Shown here one piece after another: positions 1 through 5,563 of a DNA stretch of 6,227 nt (position 1 is its first letter; each line of letters starts with the position of its first letter). Made by a program: the position numbers and the translations under genes. The notes under the pieces are model-generated. The model was not told the DNA's origin and did not search any database. It saw only the letters and a program-made list of their open reading frames with translations. The stretch is from a bacterium (Candidatus Ratteibacteria) CG_4_9_14_3_um_filter_41_21 (GTDB taxonomy: Bacteria; Ratteibacteria; UBA8468), in the NCBI GenBank assembly GCA_002791075.1, contig PFWI01000262.1, positions 1 through 6,227 of the forward strand, read 5' to 3'.

Positions 1-836
1 TTGCCAATTCTGCCGATTTTCAGTTCAGCAGTGCTCTCCGGTATTAAGGGGTTGGGCCTTTGTCCAATAGCAATTACCACGGTGTCAAAATTAAGGGAGA
101 ACCGGGAATTCTTAATAGGAATGGGCCGAGGTCTACCCGAACTATCGGGAGGGCCCAATTTCATCTTAATAAGTTCCATCCCCTTTACCCAATTGTTTTT
201 ATCTCCCAAAATTTTAACCGGGGCTACTAAAAAATAGAATTTTATTCCTTCTTCTCTCGCATTTTCATACTCTTCTTTTCTCGCCGGCATCTCCTCTTCA
301 CTGCGGCGATAGATTACCGTCACCTTACTACCCATCCGCAGAGCCACTCTGGCCGAGTCCATCGCTACATTACCCCCGCCAATCACCGCCACATTCCTGC
401 CAACATTAAGCGGGGTTTCATATTCAGGAAAGAGATATGACTTCATAAGATTTGCCCGAATTAAAAATTCATTAGCGGAATAAACCCGATTGAGCCATTC
501 TCCTTCTATCCCCAAGAATTGAGGCAATCCCGCCCCAACGCCAACAAAAATAGCCGTAAATCCCTGCGAAAAAAGTTCTTTGACCGAGAAAAGTTTTCCG
601 ACGACCATACCTGTTTTAATCTCCACACCCAAATCCTTAATCGAGGCAATTTCTTCTTTTACTATATTTTTAGGTAATCTAAATTCAGGGATACCGTAGG
701 CAAGCACTCCTCCGGGAGAATGAAGAGATTCAAAAATGGTCACGGCATAACCCAACTTAGCTAAATCTGCAGCACAGGTTAGTCCAGCCGGTCCCGAGCC
801 AATTACCGCTATTTTTTGCTTTAATTTTGCTGTCAT
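1..836 (-). CDS. gltA: FAD/NADPH-binding part of an interrupted GltA/GltD/NfnL-family oxidoreductase subunit (C-terminus beyond the window)
   Basis: Reading leftward from an ATG at 836, the frame is open for about 278 codons to the window edge, so the C-terminus is missing. It starts MTAKLKQKIAVIGSGPAGL, where GSGPAG is the FAD dinucleotide-binding loop, followed by SPGGVLAYGIPEFRLPK, typical of this family. About 145 residues in comes a second Rossmann loop, VAVIGGGNVAMDSARVA, then VTVIYRRSEEEMPAR, the NADPH-binding domain. Near the edge VVIAIGQRPN is the conserved C-terminal FAD segment. Family members are the small subunit of NADPH glutamate synthase, the so-called homotetrameric glutamate synthase, or NfnL/SudA, which moves electrons between NAD(P)H and ferredoxin; no partner gene is visible to decide between them. 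This part is the continuation of the gene that starts at 1413 but lies one base out of frame with it. The ATG at 836 lies inside the repeat end, so it is either an accidental restart or simply an internal codon of a gene broken by a sequencing error. Confidence 0.88.
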   Translation of the reverse strand, partial: MTAKLKQKIAVIGSGPAGLTCAADLAKLGYAVTIFESLHSPGGVLAYGIPEFRLPKNIVKEEIASIKDLGVEIKTGMVVGKLFSVKELFSQGFTAIFVGVGAGLPQFLGIEGEWLNRVYSANEFLIRANLMKSYLFPEYETPLNVGRNVAVIGGGNVAMDSARVALRMGSKVTVIYRRSEEEMPARKEEYENAREEGIKFYFLVAPVKILGDKNNWVKGMELIKMKLGPPDSSGRPRPIPIKNSRFSLNFDTVVIAIGQRPNPLIPESTAELKIGRIG

Positions 837-1413
837 TGCGAGGAGTCCCCCCTTCTTGCTGTTCTCCCCCCCCCCGCTTTGCTTCGCAAAGCGAAGCAGG
901 GGGGATGAAGCAAGAAAGCAGGGGGGACGACGTGGCAATCTCTTTGAGATTCCTCGCTTCACTCGGAATGACAGTTCGTGTCAGATTGCTTCGCTTCGCT
1001 CGCAATGACAAGCGAGAAACTTCGCTCGCAACGACTTCGTCGTTTTTCATTTCCCAATCGGCAGCAAATCGTTCTAATCTTCCAATACTTATTGGTTGCC
1101 CTTTTTTTGCCAGAATGCAAAGTTTTTCACACTGACTCTCCTGGGGACAGACCCGACCGCAGACGCCAGGAAGATTATTCTTCTCCTTTAAGGTGGCAAT
1201 AGCTTGACTAAAGTTAGAATTTTTGATTTCTTTAATAAATTTTGGAATATCAATCTCCACCGGGCAACCCTTAATACAGAGCGGTTTTGGACACTGAAGG
1301 CAGCGGCTCGCTTCCCGAACGGCCTGTTCTCTGCTATACCCGAGAGCCACCTCATTGAAATTCTTGATACGAACCTTCGGATCCTGCCTGGGCATCACTT
1401 CTCTTTCAATCAT
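757..1413 (-). CDS. gltA: N-terminal [4Fe-4S] domain of the interrupted GltA/GltD/NfnL-family gene, frameshifted after a repeat insertion
   Basis: Residues 1 to about 124 are a normal N-terminal domain of the GltD/NfnL family. Cysteines 38, 41, 46 and 50 (CLQC...CIKGCP) and 85, 89, 95 and 99 (CGRVCPQESQCEKLC) are the two cluster-binding groups, and SIGRLERFAADWEMKN is the usual end of the domain. The family then continues directly into the FAD domain. Here about 70 residues of repeat-derived peptide follow (RAKRSNL, VIPSEARNL, GTPRNDS), then 23 residues out of frame (KIKAKNSGNW...) to a TAA at 757. The proper frame resumes in the part ending at 836. Deleting one base of the C run at 866-875 would join the parts without any stop codon. 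A second ATG at 1395 (MPRQDPKVRIKNF) matches the usual family N-terminus and has AGAGAAG just upstream, so it may be the true start; the ATG at 1413 has no ribosome-binding site. No convincing promoter is seen upstream. Confidence 0.9.
   Translation of the reverse strand: MIEREVMPRQDPKVRIKNFNEVALGYSREQAVREASRCLQCPKPLCIKGCPVEIDIPKFIKEIKNSNFSQAIATLKEKNNLPGVCGRVCPQESQCEKLCILAKKGQPISIGRLERFAADWEMKNDEVVASEVSRLSLRAKRSNLTRTVIPSEARNLKEIATSSPLLSCFIPPASLCEAKRGGGEQQEGGTPRNDSKIKAKNSGNWLGTGWTNLCCRFS
831..1010. repeat. Palindromic repeat element inserted in the gltA-like gene
   Basis: The ends are perfect 12-base inverted repeats: TGTCATTGCGAG at 831-842 and CTCGCAATGACA at 999-1010. The interior is itself palindromic. 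TCCCCCCTTCTTGCT (846-860) pairs with the AGCAAGAAAGCAGGGGGGA stretch near 908-926, and GCTTTGC/GCAAAGC (876-882, 886-892) form a hairpin with a 3-base loop. Modules of the form GGCAATCTC, GAGATTCCTCGCTTCACTCGGAATGAC and GATTGCTTCGCTTCGCTCGCAATGAC are the widespread bacterial repeat that gives spurious peptides such as VIPSEARNL. A degenerate further piece (TTCGCTCGCAACGAC) reaches to about 1040. No transposase is encoded, so it would move, if at all, with help supplied elsewhere. I see no clear target-site duplication. Confidence 0.85.
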
Positions 1414-1436
1414 TTCAATTGCAAAAAGTAATATTT

Positions 1437-1519
1437 ACCACAGAGTCACAAAGCCACAGAGAAAGAACTTAGTTATTTCAGGCTTTGTGTTCTTTGAGTC
1501 TTGGTGTCTTTGTGGTAGA
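1437..1519. repeat. CACAGAG-type inverted repeat between nadB and the gltA-like gene
   Basis: The left arm begins ACCACAGAGTCACAAAGCC at 1438. The right arm (about 1489-1517), read on the other strand, begins TACCACAAAGACACCAAGAC. The two are an imperfect inverted repeat that would fold into a long hairpin in RNA or single-stranded DNA. It fills most of the 110-base gap, ending about 5 bases from the nadB stop codon and beginning about 24 bases from the ATG at 1413. The same arm sequence recurs in the nadB-ilvD gap. As a hairpin after nadB it might slow or end transcription, but there is no clean GC stem with a T run, so I do not call a terminator. Confidence 0.75.
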
Positions 1520-1523
1520 GTAG

Positions 1524-3119
1524 TCATTTTTTAACAATGCTGTCCCTCTTCCACTTCTTATCATCTCTTTTTGGGAAATCAAGCCGGAAATGGGCTCCTC
1601 TGCTCTCTTCCCGTTTTAACGCACTCCCGGTAATAAGAAAAGAGTCAATTAGCATATTCTGCGCTTCCCATCCTCTAATTTCTTTAAACAATATTTTTAA
1701 AGCGTATTCTTGCCAAAAACGGATTTTCTGCAGCGCTTTTTCCAATCCATTTTTCTCCCGCTTTATCCCTACATTTCTCCACATTAAAACGCGTAAAGAC
1801 CTTTCCAAGTCAGAAAGATCGAAATGTTTTCTTTCTTTCCATCTCCCGGAAAAAGAAATCACAGGAGGCGAAGACCATCCTTGTTTTACAATTTTTCCCG
1901 CATCCTCTCCACAGCGATAACCAAAAACAAGACATTCCAATAAAGAATTGCTCGCCAACCGATTAGCGCCATGAACGCCAGTTTCAGCTGTCTCTCCGCA
2001 AGCATAGAGATTCTCAACATCGGTTCGGCCAACTAAATCCGTTTTAATTCCGCCCATAAGATAATGAGCCGCTGGACGCACCGGAATGAGATCCCGGGTA
2101 ATATCCAAACCATAATCAGAGCAAACTCTTCTGATATGGGGAAAACGCTGTTTAATAAATTCTTTATTAAGAGAACTTAAATCTAAATAAACGCAGTTGC
2201 TTTTGGTTTTTTTCATTTCATCTAAAATAGCTCGGCTAACAATATCCCGGGGCGCAAGGTCGGCAAGTTTATGATAATGGGACATAAAAGGGGTTTTTCT
2301 TTGGTTAACCAGAATTGCTCCCTCTCCCCTTACCGACTCAGAAATAAGAAATCTGGGAGTACCCGCAAGATAGAGAGCCGTAGGGTGAAACTGAATAAAT
2401 TCTAAATTAGAAAGGGATGCTCCAGCCCGATAGGCAAGCGCCAAACCATCGCCGGTAGATACTGAAGTATTGGTCGTTTCCTGGTAGAGTTGACCTGCGC
2501 CTCCGGTAGCTAAAATAACTTTTTTGGATATAATAGCCTTGATTCTTTTCTGAAGACAATCAAAAACTATTGCTCCAAAAACCTTCCCTTCCTGGTGAAG
2601 AAGGTCAATTACAAAAAGGTCTTCCCGGATAGTAATGTTGGAATTTTTTCTTACTTCTCTTAAAAGAACTTCCTCGATCTCCCTGCCGGTAGCATCTCCC
2701 TTGGCATGAACAATCCTGCTTTTTGAGTGAGCGCCTTCTTTAGTGAAGTTGATTCTTCCCTTGGTCCGATCAAAATTAGCCCCTTTTTTAATTAACTCTT
2801 TTATCTGTTTGGGCCCTTCTCTCACCAACAATTCTACAGCGCTCTTATCCGATAGCCCTTCTCCGCACCGGATTGTATCATTGAAATGCAATCTCCAACT
2901 GTCTCCTTTCCTTGGAAGAGCGACCGCAATTCCGCCTTGCGCATTGAAAGAAGCGTTTTCCCTCGCTTTATTTTTCGCAATGATTAAAACCCTGTTCCGG
3001 AGACAAGCAGCAAGCCCGCTGGATAGCCCGGCAACTCCACTGCCCACGATTAGAACGTCAATTCTTGATTGGGGAAGACGGGAAAGATTAAAATCAACTA
3101 AATAATCCGGAATAATCAT
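1524..3119 (-). CDS. nadB: L-aspartate oxidase NadB
   Basis: This FAD enzyme oxidises L-aspartate to iminoaspartate, the first step of de novo NAD synthesis; it can pass electrons to oxygen or fumarate. The 531 residues match the usual length. Visible landmarks are the FAD loop VGSGVAGLSSGL (25-36), SFNAQGGIA (57-65), HAKGDATGREI (138-148), the second FAD segment VILATGGAGQLY (201-212), the active-site region QFHPTALY (243-250) and ESVRGEGAILVN (261-272), PRDIVSRAI with R291 equivalent to the catalytic arginine of the E. coli enzyme, RPAAHYLMGGI (348-358), and YACGETAETGVHGANRLASNSLLE (372-395). The C-terminal helical domain ends with the family signature REESRGAHFRLDFPKRDD (503-520). These separate it from the related succinate dehydrogenase and fumarate reductase flavoproteins, which carry a histidine-linked FAD and different C-termini. 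nadA and nadC are not in the window. No Shine-Dalgarno site is evident before the ATG; a repeat arm ends about 10 bases upstream. Repeats of the same type flank it on both sides. Confidence 0.97.
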   Translation of the reverse strand: MIIPDYLVDFNLSRLPQSRIDVLIVGSGVAGLSSGLAACLRNRVLIIAKNKARENASFNAQGGIAVALPRKGDSWRLHFNDTIRCGEGLSDKSAVELLVREGPKQIKELIKKGANFDRTKGRINFTKEGAHSKSRIVHAKGDATGREIEEVLLREVRKNSNITIREDLFVIDLLHQEGKVFGAIVFDCLQKRIKAIISKKVILATGGAGQLYQETTNTSVSTGDGLALAYRAGASLSNLEFIQFHPTALYLAGTPRFLISESVRGEGAILVNQRKTPFMSHYHKLADLAPRDIVSRAILDEMKKTKSNCVYLDLSSLNKEFIKQRFPHIRRVCSDYGLDITRDLIPVRPAAHYLMGGIKTDLVGRTDVENLYACGETAETGVHGANRLASNSLLECLVFGYRCGEDAGKIVKQGWSSPPVISFSGRWKERKHFDLSDLERSLRVLMWRNVGIKREKNGLEKALQKIRFWQEYALKILFKEIRGWEAQNMLIDSFLITGSALKREESRGAHFRLDFPKRDDKKWKRDSIVKK

Positions 3120-3210
3120 TTTGATAATTCACCACAGAGTCACGGAGACACAGAGAACCACCAAGAAATCAATCGGACGCAGATAACAGGATTAAAGAAA
3201 AGATGATGTA

Positions 3211-3353
3211 GTCATTGCGAGGGAATGAAATGAGCGCGGCAATCTCTCCCTTTTTTGGGATTGCTTATCGACATCAGGAGATGTCTCCCACATAATATTT
3301 ATTGTGGGAAAGGTCTCCTGACCTTGACCTATCTTAACTCCTCGTAATGACAG
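3211..3353. repeat. GTCATTGCGAG-type palindromic element nested in the larger repeat
   Basis: The left end GTCATTGCGAGGGA at 3211 and the right end CTCCTCGTAATGAC (ending near 3352) are inverted relative to each other. GGCAATCTC follows the left end, as in the element at 831-1010, so both belong to one family. The middle carries separate hairpins. The copy sits between the matching arms of the CACAGAG-type repeat, which suggests that it inserted into an older element. Confidence 0.7.
3275..3320. repeat. Two-part hairpin inside the nested element
   Basis: CAGGAGA (3275-3281) pairs with TCTCCTG (3314-3320), and inside it TCCCACA (3286-3292) pairs with TGTGGGA (3303-3309). The two stems are separated by a 4-base internal loop on each side, and the apical loop is AT-rich. 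There is no T run on either side to make it a standard terminator. This core is not present in the copy at 831-1010. Confidence 0.6.
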
Positions 3354-3365
3354 CTATGCTGTCAT
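3347..3365. repeat. Perfect 8-bp hairpin at the right end of the nested element
   Basis: ATGACAGC, a 3-base TAT loop and GCTGTCAT form a perfect inverted repeat. It starts within the right end of the nested GTCATTGCGAG element and runs into the flanking inner arm, so it marks or overlaps the junction. No T run follows on either strand, so it is not a typical terminator. Confidence 0.6.
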
Positions 3366-3431
3366 CTGTGTCTAAATTTTTATGTTTTTCTCTGCGTTCT
3401 TTGAGGCTTTGTGCCTCCGTGGTAAAAGTTG

Positions 3432-5093
3432 TTATTCTTTTAGAACTGCGCCGGTGTTTGCAGAAGAAACCTGTTTGCTATAACGCGCAAGATAACCTTC
3501 CTTAATCTTTGGTTGATGTACTTTCCATAAAGACAACCGTTTTTTTATCTCTTCGGCAGTGAGTTTAAGATTCAATTCTCTCTTCGGAATATTAATCTCA
3601 ATCAGGTCTCCGTTATGAACGATGGCAATCGGTCCTCCCTCAGCCGCTTCAGGAGAAATGTGCCCGATAGCTGCTCCCCGCGTACCCCCGGAAAATCTAC
3701 CATCAGTAAGAAGCGCTACTTCTTTATCCAAACCTATTCCTGCAATAGCCGAAGTAGGAGAAAGCATCTCCCTCATTCCCGGCCCCCCTTTTGGACCCTC
3801 ATAGCGGATAACAAGTATTTCTCCTTTTCTTATTTTTCTCTTCATAATAGCCACCATCGCTTCCTCTTCACTTTCAAAAACTCTGGCCGCTCCGGTATGC
3901 TCTAACATTTCCGACGCTACGGCAGATTGCTTTACCACTGCGCCTTCAGGAGCTAAATTTCCTTTTAAAATTGCCAGTCCTCCTTCCGCGGAATAGGGTT
4001 TTTCTACTGGTCTAATTACCTCGTTATTCAGCACTTTCGCTCCCCTAATATTTTCTCCGAGAGTCCTTCCGGTTACCGTCATTGTTTTTAAATTGATCAG
4101 ATTTTTTCGAGTCAGTTCCGACATTATCGCAGCTATCCCGCCAGCGCGGTGTAAATCCTCTAGATGAAAAGTCCCTGCGGGCGAAAGCCGACAGAGATTG
4201 GGGGTGGTTTTACTAATTTGATTAAAAAGTTCCAGGTCTAATTCTACTTTAGCCTCTTTGGCAATAGCCGGTAGATGCAAAACCGTATTAGTCGAAGCAC
4301 CTAAAGCCATCTCTACCCTGATTGCATTCTTGAAAGCGGTTAAAACCGCAATATCTCGAGGCCGGATATTCTTTTGATAGAGTTCCATAATTTTGACTCC
4401 GGCATATTTAGCCAATCTTTTTCTTTCGGCCATCACCGCAGGAATTGTGCCGTTGCCGGGTAAAGCCATCCCCAAAGCTTCAGAAAGGCAATTCATAGAA
4501 TTAGCCGTAAACATCCCCGAACAGGAACCGTATCCTGGACAAGCGTTATCTTCAAGAAGCTTCAATCTCTCTTCCGTTATCTTCCCTGAGGCAAAACTAC
4601 CCACCGCTTCAAAAACAGAAATAAGGTCCAGAGCTTCACCTTGGAAATAACCGGCTAACATCGGACCCCCAGAAATCAAAATTGCCGGAATATTAAGCCG
4701 CAACGCCACCATCAACATTCCCGGAACACTCTTATCGCAATTAGGAATAAGAACCAAACCGTCAAAAGGATGCGCCATTACCATCGTTTCAACGGAATCA
4801 GCAATCAGTTCCCGGGAGCAAAGAGAATATTTCATTCCCAGATGCCCCATCGCCAAACCATCGCAAACCGCAATGGTGGAAAATTCTATCGGCAGTCCCC
4901 CGGCACTTCTTATCCCGTCTTTCACCGCTCTGGCAATCTCATGAAGATGGATATGTCCGGGAACAATTTCATTGGCCGAGTTAGCCACGCCAATGATTGG
5001 TTTTTCTATCTCACTATCGGTATAGCCCATCGCTTTCAGCAACGAGCGATGCGGCGCTCTTTCTATTCCCTTCTTCATCAAATCACTGCGCAT
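3432..5093 (-). CDS. ilvD: Dihydroxy-acid dehydratase IlvD
   Basis: This cytoplasmic iron-sulfur enzyme dehydrates 2,3-dihydroxy-isovalerate and 2,3-dihydroxy-3-methylvalerate to the 2-keto acids in valine, isoleucine and leucine synthesis. The 553 residues are the normal full length. Seen in order: GVANSANEIVPGHIHL (35-50), IAVCDGLAMGHLGM (74-87), PNCDKSVPGM (117-126) with cluster ligand C119 and K121, the lysine that is carbamoylated in the family, PGYGSCSGMFTANSM (186-200) with cluster ligand C191, LGASTNTVLHL (264-274), YEGPKGGPGMREM (431-443), and DGRFSGGTRGAAIGHISPEAAEGGP (464-488) with the catalytic serine near 468. At residues 45-47 it has PGH, as in the E. coli protein, instead of the PCN of the oxygen-stable [2Fe-2S] members, so an oxygen-sensitive cluster is possible (inferred). 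The start is fixed by a strong AGGAGGA site 7 bases upstream and by a good promoter. No other ilv or leu gene is nearby. Confidence 0.98.
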   Translation of the reverse strand: MRSDLMKKGIERAPHRSLLKAMGYTDSEIEKPIIGVANSANEIVPGHIHLHEIARAVKDGIRSAGGLPIEFSTIAVCDGLAMGHLGMKYSLCSRELIADSVETMVMAHPFDGLVLIPNCDKSVPGMLMVALRLNIPAILISGGPMLAGYFQGEALDLISVFEAVGSFASGKITEERLKLLEDNACPGYGSCSGMFTANSMNCLSEALGMALPGNGTIPAVMAERKRLAKYAGVKIMELYQKNIRPRDIAVLTAFKNAIRVEMALGASTNTVLHLPAIAKEAKVELDLELFNQISKTTPNLCRLSPAGTFHLEDLHRAGGIAAIMSELTRKNLINLKTMTVTGRTLGENIRGAKVLNNEVIRPVEKPYSAEGGLAILKGNLAPEGAVVKQSAVASEMLEHTGAARVFESEEEAMVAIMKRKIRKGEILVIRYEGPKGGPGMREMLSPTSAIAGIGLDKEVALLTDGRFSGGTRGAAIGHISPEAAEGGPIAIVHNGDLIEINIPKRELNLKLTAEEIKKRLSLWKVHQPKIKEGYLARYSKQVSSANTGAVLKE

Positions 5094-5100
5094 TTTTATT

Positions 5101-5107
5101 TCCTCCT
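5101..5107 (-). promoter_or_regulatory. Ribosome-binding site of ilvD
   Basis: On the minus strand AGGAGGA lies 7 bases before the ATG at 5093. It is near-perfectly complementary to the 3' end of bacterial 16S rRNA and decides the ilvD start. It is the only strong Shine-Dalgarno site before a gene in this window. Confidence 0.85.
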
Positions 5108-5116
5108 ATTTCTGGG

Positions 5117-5145
5117 ATTATACTATAAAATCATTCTTTCTGCAA
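5117..5145 (-). promoter_or_regulatory. Sigma-70-type promoter of ilvD
   Basis: On the minus strand TTGCAG (5145-5140) and a perfect TATAAT (5122-5117) are separated by exactly 17 bases. A start near 5110 would give a leader of roughly 17 bases, just enough to hold the AGGAGGA site, so there is no room for a leader-peptide attenuator or a riboswitch. nadB and the gltA-like gene might also be served by it, since neither shows a clear promoter of its own. Confidence 0.7.
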
Positions 5146-5160
5146 AGTAAAAAATTGCCT

Positions 5161-5186
5161 TTGAAGAAATGGCATGATACTATAAT
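5161..5186 (+). promoter_or_regulatory. Possible promoter of the glmS remnant
   Basis: A perfect TATAAT lies at 5181-5186, 20 bases before the glmS ATG. The best upstream box is TTGAAG at 5161-5166, but the spacing is only 14 bases, short of the usual 16-18. It is back to back with the ilvD promoter. The leader would be about 14 bases, A-rich and without a Shine-Dalgarno site. Confidence 0.35.
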
Positions 5187-5206
5187 AAAAAGTTAAAAAA
5201 GTAAAA

Positions 5207-5563
5207 ATGTGCGGTATTGTTGGTTATCTTGGAAAAAGAGAGGCGATCAAAATTTTGCTTCCCGGTCTGAAGAATTTAGAGTATCGAGGGTATGATTCTG
5301 CCGATATAGTTACCCTTAATCAGAATAAATTTAACATTCGCCGTTCGGTAGGTAAAATTGTTAATTTAGAGAAACTTTTAAAGAAAAAGCCAGTGAAAGG
5401 CAAAATCGGTCTGGGCCACACCCGCTGGGCAACCCATGGTCAACCTTCTGAGGAGAATGCTCATCCCCACACCGACTGCAAGAAAAATTTGGTAATTGTT
5501 CATAATGGCATCATTGAAAATTATCAATCTCTAAGAACAGAATTGAAAAGGGGTGAAAATTAG
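5207..5563 (+). pseudogene. glmS: glmS remnant, N-terminal glutaminase-domain fragment
   Basis: GlmS makes glucosamine-6-phosphate from fructose-6-phosphate and glutamine. This 118-residue frame is the first half of its glutamine amidotransferase domain. MCGIVGYLG carries the N-terminal nucleophile C2; LEYRGYDSA (24-32), GLGHTRWATHGQPSEENAHPH (68-88, with R73) and VHNGIIENY (98-106) are the glutamine-site motifs. It stops after RTELKRGEN at a TAG, where the family continues with the SETDTEV segment and about 110 more residues of the domain. Those residues are absent from the DNA, so this is a deletion and not just a stop codon. The rest of the gene resumes in another frame from about 5570. 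There is no Shine-Dalgarno site before the ATG, but the MCGIVG start is unambiguous. It cannot form a complete glutaminase domain. Confidence 0.9.

Larger units (their letters stand above)
3130..3427. repeat. Long composite inverted repeat filling the nadB-ilvD gap
   Basis: The 312-base gap has no gene but a concentric layout. The outer left arm (about 3130-3165) begins CACCACAGAGTCACGGAG, and the outer right arm (about 3385-3427), read on the other strand, begins TTTTACCACGGAGGCAC. Inside these, CGGACGCAGATAA (3174-3186) matches the reverse complement of TCATCTGTGTCTA (3362-3374) at 9 of 13 positions, and every difference is a transition. A second repeat element occupies the middle. The outer arms are the same family as the repeat at 1437-1519. 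The structure ends about 10 bases before the nadB ATG and about 5 bases after the ilvD stop codon. Confidence 0.72.

Noticed and set aside
1..237. Plus-strand open frame at the left edge
   Set aside because: It lies antisense to the NADPH/FAD domain of the gltA-like gene, whose conserved motifs are in the minus frame.
827..1135. Plus-strand open frames of about 100 and 74 codons over the repeat in the gltA-like gene
   Set aside because: Their peptides are the typical spurious translation of palindromic repeat DNA (SLRFLASLGMT, LLRFARNDK), and they lie antisense to a conserved Fe-S domain.
1437..1519. Intrinsic terminator of nadB
   Set aside because: The arms are long, imperfect and not GC-rich, and no T run follows the stem in the direction of nadB transcription. 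It fits a dispersed repeat better.
1537..1920. Plus-strand open frame of 127 codons opposite the nadB 3' part
   Set aside because: It is the antisense shadow of the conserved NadB C-terminal domain and has no recognisable motif or ribosome-binding site. The antisense frames at 2743-3105, 3615-3905, 4393-4650 and 4770-5150 are rejected for the same reason.
3120..3431. CRISPR array or small RNA gene in the repeat-rich gap
   Set aside because: The repeats are inverted and nested, not regularly spaced direct repeats. No promoter plus terminator pair for an RNA gene is visible.
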